From the NCBI GenBank assembly GCA_011051825.1, contig DRKH01000309.1, positions 1 to 5,404 of the forward strand: a stretch of DNA of 5,404 bases. Direction: 5' to 3'. Under the pieces are notes generated by a model. It was not told where the DNA came from. It saw only the letters and a program-made list of their open reading frames with translations, and did no database searches. This DNA is from Desulfobulbus sp. Its GTDB lineage: Bacteria > Desulfobacterota > Desulfobulbia > Desulfobulbales > Desulfobulbaceae. Shown here piece after piece: positions 1 through 5,404 of the stretch. How positions within the stretch are numbered: the first letter of the stretch is position 1; every line of letters begins with the position of its first letter. The position numbers and the translations under genes are program-made.

Positions 1-135
1 AAGAATGCGCATCTTGCCGGAGCCAACCTCAAAGGGGCCAATCTCATCCGGGCCGACCTGACCGGGGCCGACCTGAAAGGCGCTGTTTTGACCGATGCGC
101 TGCTCGAAGGAGTCCGCGGCCTGAAAAGACCGTAA
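1..135 (+). CDS. Pentapeptide-repeat protein, C-terminal end (5' truncated)
   Basis: Reading from base 1 in frame 1, 44 codons run open to a TAA at 133-135. The start lies outside the window. The peptide shows tandem five-residue units of the A(N/D)LxG type: AHLAG, ANLKG, ANLIR, ADLTG, ADLKG, AVLTD, ALLEG. It ends in a short tail, VRGLKRP. The central L and the preceding A with N/D at five-residue spacing are the hallmark of pentapeptide-repeat proteins, which fold as a right-handed quadrilateral beta helix. Family roles vary widely: DNA mimicry that protects gyrase, protein scaffolding, effector-linked proteins and many unknowns. Nothing in this fragment selects among them, and any other domain would lie upstream. 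The stop is 56 bases before dnaE on the same strand, so read-through transcription into dnaE is possible. The family call is firm; the function is unknown. Confidence 0.85.
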   Translation, partial: KNAHLAGANLKGANLIRADLTGADLKGAVLTDALLEGVRGLKRP

Positions 136-191
136 CCCCCTGGAATTGAACCCGATACAGTCCTATCCCCAAAACCCTGGTCCCTAACATT

Positions 192-3100
192 ATGTCCGCA
201 CCATTCGTCCACCTCCACGTTCATACCCAGTTCTCCATGCTTGATGGAGCAATTCGCCTTGGCGACCTCATCAGCCGCAGCCAGGAATTTGATATGCCTG
301 CGGTTGCCGTTACCGACCATGGCGCCATGTACGGCGCTCTTCAATTCTATGAAAAGGCGTTAAAGGCCGGGATCAAACCAATCGTCGGCTGTGAGTTCTA
401 TGTCTCCCAGCACGGTCGTCTGATCCACGACAAAACCGCCGGCCATAATTTTCACATGGTCCTGCTGGCCATGAATGAAACCGGCTATCGCAACCTGATG
501 AAACTGGCAAGCATTGCCCAGACCGAAGGGTTTTATTACAAGCCGCGGATTGACCAGGAGGCAATACAGCAACATCAGGAAGGACTGCTGGCCCTGACCG
601 CCTGCCTGCACGGTGAAATCCCCTGGAAGATCAGCCATAACGACCGTGACGGCGCGAAGAAAAAGGCCCTGGAATTACAAAAAATTTTCGGTGACCGGCT
701 CTACTTCGAAATCCAGGAAAACGGGATTGCCGAACAAAAAGTTGTCAATGAGGGATTGATGGAGCTTGGCAGGGAACTCGGCATCAAGCTGGTGGCCACC
801 AATGACTGCCATTATCTCAATCGAGAAGAATCCTATGCCCATGAGGTGTTGCTTTCCATTCAGACCGGAAAGACCATTAATGATCCAAAAAGATTTCGCT
901 TCTCCACCGATGAGCTTTATTTCAAATCTCCGGAAGAAATGGCGCGGCAGTTCAGTTACTGTCCCGAGGCATTGACCAACACTCTGGAGGTTGCCGATCG
1001 ATGTAACCTGGAGCTGTCGTTTGGAGAAAGCCATTTTCCGATCTTCCCGGTGCCCGAGGGGGAAAGCCTTGGCACTCTATTTGAAAAGGCCTGCTGGGAC
1101 GGACTTGAAACCCGGCTCAACCATCTGCGCGAACTTCAGGAGGTAAGTCCGGAACTGGAAAAACAGTATCGAGACCGGCTGACCATGGAAATCGGGGTTA
1201 TCAATGAGATGGGTTTTCCAGCCTATTTTCTTATTGTTGCCGACTTTATCGTCTGGGCCAAAAAGCAAAAAATCCCGGTCGGTCCCGGCCGTGGTTCCGG
1301 TGCCGGCAGTCTGGCCGCATTCTGCATGGCGATTACCGATATCGACCCCATTCCCTATGGGCTTATCTTCGAACGTTTTCTCAATGTTGAGCGGATGTCC
1401 ATGCCTGACTTTGATGTCGACTTCTGCAAGGAACGCCGTGATGAGGTCATCGACTATGTCCGTAAACGCTATGGCGGAGACCGGCATGTGGCCCAGATTG
1501 TCGCCTATGGTTCCATGAAGGCCCGGGCGGTTCTCCGTGATGTCGGCAGGGTGTTGGAGATTCCGCTGCCCGCTGTTGACCGGATTGCCAAACTGGTGCC
1601 CGACGAGATGAAAATAACCCTGAAAAAGGCCATAGAAAAGGAACCCCGCCTGAAAGAGGCGATGAAGGACGACAGTATTCGCGAGCTCCTCACCGTGGCC
1701 CAGACCCTGGAAGGGTTATCCCGACATAAGTCCATTCATGCGGCCGGAGTGGTTATCTCGCCCAAGCCCATGGTCGAATACCTGCCGCTCTGTGTTGGTC
1801 CCAACAAAGAGGTTATCACCCAATATGACATGAAGTACACCGAGAAAACCGGACTGATCAAGTTTGATTTTCTCGGCCTCAAGACCCTGACGGTCATCGA
1901 CCGTGCCCTCAAACTGATCAAGCAGGATATCGGGATAGAGGTGGACCTGGCCAAGATTCCCATGGACGATCCCAAGACCTATGACCTGCTCTGCCGGGGT
2001 GATAGCCTGGGGGTCTTTCAGCTTGAAAGTGACGGGATGCGGGAGCTCTTGATCAAGATGGCGCCGGAGCAGTTCTCCGACCTGATCGCGCTGGTTGCCC
2101 TTTATCGCCCGGGACCACTTGATTCCGGCATGGTGGACACCTTTGTTGAAACCAAGCATGGCCGCCAGCTCCCGGAATACCCGCTCCCCCAGATTAAATC
2201 CGTTCTTGAGGAAACATACGGGGTTATTGTCTACCAGGAGCAGGTTATGAAGATAGCCAACATCCTGGCCGGTTACAGCCTCGGTGATGCCGATATTCTC
2301 CGCCGGGCCATGGGAAAAAAGATCCCGGAGGTCATGGAACAGGAACGGGAAAAATTCATGGCCGGGGCAGCCAAAAACGAAATACCCCAGGACAAGGCAA
2401 AATATATCTTTGACCTGATGGCCAAGTTTGCCGGATACGGATTTAATAAGTCCCACTCCGCCGCCTATGCCTTGATCGCCTATCAGACCGCCTATCTCAA
2501 AGCCCATTATCCGGCCCAGCTGCTTGCCGCCCTGCTCTCCTGTGATGTGGACAATACCGACAAGGTTGTAAAATACATCAATGAATGCAAGCAGATGGGA
2601 ATCGCCGTTCTTCCACCGGACATCAACGAATCGTTTGACGACTTCACCGTTATCAACGACCGTATCCGGTTCGGCCTGGCAGCAGTAAAAAATGTCGGTG
2701 GAGCCGCCCTTATCTCCATTATCGAAGAACGGGAGAAGAATGGTGCCTACAAATCGCTGGGCGACTTCTGCAGCCGGATCGATTCAACCCGGGTAAACCG
2801 TAAAGTCATCGAAAGTCTGATCAAAGCCGGGGCACTGGACTCCATGGGAGGCCGGCGGGCTCAATACATGGCGGTCCTGGATCAGGCACTCGATCAGGCC
2901 AAGGCCGTTCAGCGCGACCGGCTCAGCGGTCAGATGAACCTGTTTGCCCTGACCGGACAGGCCGCCCCGGAAACCACCGGCAATGCAGTGGAGCTCCCGG
3001 ACACGGAGGACTGGCCCGAACTGCAGAAACTGGCCCATGAAAAGGAAACCGTGGGGTTCTTTCTGACCGGCCATCCGCTGGAATCCGTCATAGATGATAT

Positions 3101-3719
3101 TAAACGTCTGATTGACACCGATATCGACAAGCTGGACTCCTGGCAGGATGGTCAGGCCGTTCGTGTCGGCGGCCTGATCCAGCAGGTTAAAGAGCATAAG
3201 TCAAGAAAGGGCGACCGCATGGCCTTTACGGTGCTTGAAGATATGAGTTCAAGTGTCGAGGTTATTGTTTTTCCGTCAACTTTTGCCGACTGTTCCCATC
3301 TGCTCGGCGGTGAAGAACCGCTCATTGTCCTGGGAAAGGTCCAGCAGGGAGAACGGGGGGCCAAAATTATCGCCCAGTCCATTGATCGTCTTTCCGATGC
3401 ATTGGAAAAATATACCGAGGCAACCCGTATCCGCCTGCAGGCCGGTAAAACCTCACGCCGACACATGGAACAGCTCAAGGAGATGCTCTATACCTTTCAC
3501 GGCAGGGTCCCGGTTCACCTTACCCTGCATTTTGACGGTCGCGGCGAGGTGGATATTGAAATTCTCAAAGATCTCGCCATCAGACCGGACCCGGATTTCT
3601 TTCAGTCCATTACCGGACTCTGCGGGCCGGGCGCCCTCCAGGTCGAGATGAAAAAAACCGAGGTCAAGAGACGAAAAAGTAACGGCTATGGACAATACAA
3701 GCAAAAAACAGAACATTAA
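192..3719 (+). CDS. dnaE: DNA polymerase III subunit alpha (DnaE, replicative type)
   Basis: This is the catalytic subunit of the cytoplasmic replicative DNA polymerase holoenzyme. It adds dNTPs to the primer 3' end while tethered to the beta clamp. It has 1175 residues, close to E. coli DnaE (1160). Domains in order: PHP (about 1-280; HLHVHT 7-12, TDHG 41-44, ATNDCHY 202-208); C-family palm and thumb (about 285-560), with PGRGSGAGS at 365-373, PDFDVDF at 405-411 and KFDFLGL at 557-563; fingers (about 560-830), with GVFQLES 607-613, YRPGPL 638-643, YQEQVM 681-686 and GYGFNKSHSAAY 748-759; helix-hairpin-helix (about 825-885); clamp-binding pentapeptide QMNLF 914-918; OB fold (about 985-1065); C-terminal tau-binding-type region (about 1078-1150); and a basic tail. 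By alignment to E. coli D401, D403 and D555, the catalytic aspartates are D406, D408 and D559. The order of domains excludes PolC, and the OB plus C-terminal regions argue against DnaE2/ImuC. The ATG at 192 is the first ATG after an in-frame stop at 147, and its N-terminus matches family starts. No Shine-Dalgarno sequence precedes it. Confidence 0.98.
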   Translation: MSAPFVHLHVHTQFSMLDGAIRLGDLISRSQEFDMPAVAVTDHGAMYGALQFYEKALKAGIKPIVGCEFYVSQHGRLIHDKTAGHNFHMVLLAMNETGYRNLMKLASIAQTEGFYYKPRIDQEAIQQHQEGLLALTACLHGEIPWKISHNDRDGAKKKALELQKIFGDRLYFEIQENGIAEQKVVNEGLMELGRELGIKLVATNDCHYLNREESYAHEVLLSIQTGKTINDPKRFRFSTDELYFKSPEEMARQFSYCPEALTNTLEVADRCNLELSFGESHFPIFPVPEGESLGTLFEKACWDGLETRLNHLRELQEVSPELEKQYRDRLTMEIGVINEMGFPAYFLIVADFIVWAKKQKIPVGPGRGSGAGSLAAFCMAITDIDPIPYGLIFERFLNVERMSMPDFDVDFCKERRDEVIDYVRKRYGGDRHVAQIVAYGSMKARAVLRDVGRVLEIPLPAVDRIAKLVPDEMKITLKKAIEKEPRLKEAMKDDSIRELLTVAQTLEGLSRHKSIHAAGVVISPKPMVEYLPLCVGPNKEVITQYDMKYTEKTGLIKFDFLGLKTLTVIDRALKLIKQDIGIEVDLAKIPMDDPKTYDLLCRGDSLGVFQLESDGMRELLIKMAPEQFSDLIALVALYRPGPLDSGMVDTFVETKHGRQLPEYPLPQIKSVLEETYGVIVYQEQVMKIANILAGYSLGDADILRRAMGKKIPEVMEQEREKFMAGAAKNEIPQDKAKYIFDLMAKFAGYGFNKSHSAAYALIAYQTAYLKAHYPAQLLAALLSCDVDNTDKVVKYINECKQMGIAVLPPDINESFDDFTVINDRIRFGLAAVKNVGGAALISIIEEREKNGAYKSLGDFCSRIDSTRVNRKVIESLIKAGALDSMGGRRAQYMAVLDQALDQAKAVQRDRLSGQMNLFALTGQAAPETTGNAVELPDTEDWPELQKLAHEKETVGFFLTGHPLESVIDDIKRLIDTDIDKLDSWQDGQAVRVGGLIQQVKEHKSRKGDRMAFTVLEDMSSSVEVIVFPSTFADCSHLLGGEEPLIVLGKVQQGERGAKIIAQSIDRLSDALEKYTEATRIRLQAGKTSRRHMEQLKEMLYTFHGRVPVHLTLHFDGRGEVDIEILKDLAIRPDPDFFQSITGLCGPGALQVEMKKTEVKRRKSNGYGQYKQKTEH
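2931..2945 (+). other. Beta-clamp-binding motif of DnaE (QMNLF)
   Basis: Codons 914-918 of dnaE encode QMNLF. This fits the bacterial clamp-binding consensus (Q, two variable positions, L, F). It sits just after the helix-hairpin-helix region and before the OB fold, the same place as the internal clamp-binding motif of E. coli DnaE (QADMF near residue 920). Its presence supports a processive, clamp-tethered replicase. The position and residues are seen directly; the function is inferred from the family. Confidence 0.8.
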
Positions 3720-5196
3720 CGACCCACTGGAGAGCCGAGACAGCATGGAGGCCAATATCCCGAAAAGAAATGTCTTTTTCTACCTGCTATGTGCCATGAT
3801 CGCCTTCGGGTTATTCATCGGCTTGATATTCCCTTTTTTTGCAGAGTATCTCCTGGGAACACACAAGGCCCTGTCCGCCCAATTTAAATTCCTCTGTCTT
3901 GCTGCCGGTCTCCTTGTCGGTCTGGTCAACTACCTGCTCTTCCATCTGGTTATCTCCAGAGAGCTCGATCGCATCATCAAGGGGATGTACAAGATCTCCA
4001 CCAATATACAAAAAGCCCTGCAGCAACAGCTCCATCCGGACAATCCCTGTGAGCTTGAGGTGACCAGCAGTGACCGCCTGGGTGAAGTGATTCTCGCCTT
4101 CAACAGCATGGGCCACACCATAGACGAACGTCAACGACGTGAGCGTCAGCTTCGCGAAGCCATGAACACCCTGTCCGACAGCGTGGACCTTACCTTTGTC
4201 GGACAGGTTATCATCACCCATATTCCGGCACCACCACCCTGGCAGCACGCCCTGCTGTACGCACTGGTTGAAGACGAATATCAGTGCATTGCCATGAAGA
4301 ACGTCAGCAGTGATTCAGTTATTAAAACGCTCCATGCCGACGACCTTGACTTCCTGGAGACCATTGCACCTGATCATTTCAAGACTATGGAAACCGGGAA
4401 GACCTGTTTTACGGCCCTGGAAATTATTGCATCCGGGACATCCCACAGCCCGAGCCACATCACCATTGCACCGCTGACCGGTGATGAAACAATCATCGGC
4501 TTTATCATTACGGCCTGCCATGAATTTGTTCCCCTGAGCAGTGACAATCAGCTGCGATGCCGTACTTATTGCGATTATGTTCAGCCGTACTTACGCAGCA
4601 CCCTGCTGCATTATAAAATACAAAAACTTGCCTGTGTTGACGAGCTCAGCCAGGCCCTTAACCGGCGCGCCGGCATGCATCGACTGCATGAAGAATATTC
4701 AGCGGCCCTGCGCCACAAATTTTCTTTTTCCGTTATCCTGTTCGATATTGATTTCTTTAAAAAGATCAACGACGCATATGGACACCAAACCGGAGACAGG
4801 GTTATCAGTGAACTCTGTCAACGCATGCAGACCAATCTTCGCGATGAAGATATTCTCTTTCGATATGGCGGCGAGGAATTTGTCGTTATTCTGCCACACA
4901 TTGACCTGACAGGGGCAGCATTATGTGCGGAACGAACGCGATATTTTATCCGTGACAAACCTTTCAGGATCGATCAGAATGAACTTCAGGTCCGGATCAG
5001 TCTTGGCGTGGTCTCCTGGCCCCGGGGACAGGAAGAGGACATTAAACCGGACGACCTGCTCAATCTTGCAGACAAGGCCCTGTACAGGGCAAAACAGCAG
5101 GGCCGGGATCAGGTTGCCGTACACACAGGCACCCGGATCCTGTCCTTTACCGAGTATCTCAACAGCCTGGAACCCCTGCCGACCAAGAGGAGCTGA
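3688..5196 (+). CDS. Membrane diguanylate cyclase, HAMP-GAF-GGDEF
   Basis: The predicted enzyme condenses two GTP into cyclic di-GMP at the inner membrane. From the ATG at 3688 it has 502 residues. Two hydrophobic segments lie at about 29-56 and 66-89, with only about 10 residues between them, so there is no sizeable periplasmic sensor. A HAMP-like linker follows (about 90-145, with SSDRLGEVILAFNSM at 127-141), then a divergent GAF-like region (about 155-305, with APLTGDETIIGF at 261-272). The GGDEF domain spans about 311-480. Its residues are intact: metal-binding D353 in DIDFF, N361 and D370 in the GTP pocket, and GGEEF at 394-398. The inhibitory RxxD (R385, D388) sits nine residues before the signature, as in product-inhibited cyclases. 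The usual DxLTGLxNRR entry motif reads DELSQALNRR. There is no EAL or HD-GYP domain. The start is uncertain: ATG 3688 overlaps dnaE by 32 bases and lacks a Shine-Dalgarno, while ATG 3745 (M20) has one and gives 483 residues with all domains kept. The sensed ligand is unknown. Confidence 0.93.
   Translation: MDNTSKKQNINDPLESRDSMEANIPKRNVFFYLLCAMIAFGLFIGLIFPFFAEYLLGTHKALSAQFKFLCLAAGLLVGLVNYLLFHLVISRELDRIIKGMYKISTNIQKALQQQLHPDNPCELEVTSSDRLGEVILAFNSMGHTIDERQRRERQLREAMNTLSDSVDLTFVGQVIITHIPAPPPWQHALLYALVEDEYQCIAMKNVSSDSVIKTLHADDLDFLETIAPDHFKTMETGKTCFTALEIIASGTSHSPSHITIAPLTGDETIIGFIITACHEFVPLSSDNQLRCRTYCDYVQPYLRSTLLHYKIQKLACVDELSQALNRRAGMHRLHEEYSAALRHKFSFSVILFDIDFFKKINDAYGHQTGDRVISELCQRMQTNLRDEDILFRYGGEEFVVILPHIDLTGAALCAERTRYFIRDKPFRIDQNELQVRISLGVVSWPRGQEEDIKPDDLLNLADKALYRAKQQGRDQVAVHTGTRILSFTEYLNSLEPLPTKRS
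3729..3734 (+). promoter_or_regulatory. Candidate ribosome binding site for the cyclase start at 3745
   Basis: GGAGAG at 3729-3734 lies 10 bases before an in-frame ATG at 3745-3747. It is the only purine-rich Shine-Dalgarno-like stretch near the possible starts, because the bases before ATG 3688 contain no comparable site. If used, the protein begins MEANIPKRN and the gene starts 25 bases after the dnaE stop, with no overlap. The spacing is a little long and the match to AGGAGG is partial, so the longer start cannot be excluded. Confidence 0.5.
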
Positions 5197-5213
5197 GCCG
5201 TATCGCTCTTGCC

Positions 5214-5231
5214 GGCCACCAACCGGTGGCC
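5214..5231. terminator. GC-rich hairpin between convergent genes, possible bidirectional terminator
   Basis: GGCCACC (5214-5220) and GGTGGCC (5225-5231) form a perfect 7-bp stem around an AACC loop. With a 3-base bulge on the left arm, the flanking TTG and CAA can add three more pairs. The hairpin begins 18 bases after the cyclase stop and lies 46 bases beyond the stop of the minus-strand gene, which is where a shared terminator would sit. No T-run follows on either strand, so it is not a classical intrinsic terminator. It could instead act with Rho, protect RNA 3' ends, or be incidental. Confidence 0.45.
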
Positions 5232-5277
5232 AATCGTAACGGTTACCGAACGCCGATGGATCGCGCACTGTCAGAAA

Positions 5278-5404
5278 TCAGGCAAAGCAGAGGCCGCAGT
5301 CGGGACAGGTGGGCTTGGTGGTCGGAAAGGTACAACCGCAGGCCGGACAGGTTGCCTGTTCGGCATGGGTATTAAACACTGCACCGGCATGACTTGTATC
5401 GTGA
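5278..5404 (-). CDS. Cysteine-rich zinc-ribbon-like protein, C-terminal end (5' truncated)
   Basis: On the minus strand, 41 codons run open from the right edge to a TGA that reads as TCA at 5278-5280 on the plus strand. The start lies beyond the window. The last 23 residues before the stop hold six cysteines in two clusters, CPACGC and CPDCGLC, eight residues apart (TFPTTKPT). The protein ends two residues after the last cysteine (FA). Paired CPxCG knuckles are typical of zinc ribbons, in which four cysteines bind one zinc ion. The upstream visible part (HDTSHAGAVFNTHAEQAT) looks like a linker with no recognisable domain. The gene converges on the cyclase gene with 81 bases between the two stops. 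Codon usage looks normal for coding DNA here, and the cysteine spacing makes a chance open frame unlikely. The family and function cannot be named from this fragment. Confidence 0.75.
   Translation of the reverse strand, partial: HDTSHAGAVFNTHAEQATCPACGCTFPTTKPTCPDCGLCFA

Noticed and set aside
146..190. Possible promoter TTGAAC (146-151) upstream of dnaE
   Set aside because: No -10-like hexamer occurs 16-18 bases downstream, where the sequence is C-rich (CCCCAAAACCC). It is too weak to annotate.
675..1487. Minus-strand open frames of 119 and 136 codons opposite the PHP and palm regions of dnaE
   Set aside because: They are shadows of a strongly conserved gene. Their sequences are low in recognisable motifs and there are no supporting start signals.
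1716..2507. 263-codon open frame on the minus strand inside dnaE
   Set aside because: It lies wholly antisense to the conserved polymerase fingers region and its translation shows no recognisable domain. Codon bias in the real gene explains the lack of stops.
192..3719. Possible intein or insertion within dnaE
   Set aside because: The catalytic, finger, helix-hairpin-helix and OB regions follow each other with normal spacing, and the length of 1175 residues fits the family with no inserted block.
3811..4248. 145-codon minus-strand open frame opposite the membrane and HAMP region of the cyclase
   Set aside because: The plus-strand frame here encodes clear membrane segments and a HAMP-like linker, so the antisense frame is incidental.
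5236..5246. Near-palindrome GTAACGGTTAC as an operator or second hairpin
   Set aside because: The single-base centre is too short for a hairpin loop, and a lone 11-base palindrome between gene ends is not enough to propose a protein-binding site.
4921..5268. 115-codon minus-strand open frame spanning the end of the cyclase and the intergenic gap
   Set aside because: It overlaps the conserved GGDEF C-terminus and shows no domain. The convergent zinc-ribbon-like frame starting beyond 5278 is the credible minus-strand gene.

Overview
The window reads as ordinary chromosomal DNA from a Gram-negative bacterium. My best guess is a Desulfobacterota (deltaproteobacterial) lineage, based on the mid-50s GC content judged by eye, the style of the DnaE protein and the HAMP-GAF-GGDEF signalling protein. 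This is an impression and not a database result. About 95% of the window is coding, on two complete genes and two gene ends cut by the window borders.

Layout from left to right: positions 1-135 are the 3' end of a pentapeptide-repeat protein gene (+). After a 56-base gap comes a complete dnaE (192-3719, +), the catalytic alpha subunit of the replicative DNA polymerase III. It runs directly into a membrane-anchored diguanylate cyclase gene (3688-5196, +). That gene either overlaps the end of dnaE by 32 bases or, with a better-supported internal start at 3745, follows it by 25 bases. A short intergenic stretch (5197-5277) holds a perfect 7-bp GC-rich hairpin. Beyond it a convergent gene on the minus strand enters the window (5278-5404), and only its last 41 codons are visible. 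These encode a cysteine-rich zinc-ribbon-like C-terminus.

The three plus-strand genes are close enough to be co-transcribed, at least dnaE with the cyclase gene. I see no metabolic or mechanistic link between DNA replication and cyclic di-GMP synthesis beyond this spacing. DnaE keeps the complete metal-ligand set of its PHP domain, which E. coli DnaE has lost, so it may have intrinsic nuclease activity. The cyclase keeps both the catalytic GGEEF and the inhibitory RxxD site, so it should be an active, product-inhibited enzyme.

I found no mobile element, CRISPR array, RNA gene, origin or undescribed system. The observations below are modest and are scored accordingly.
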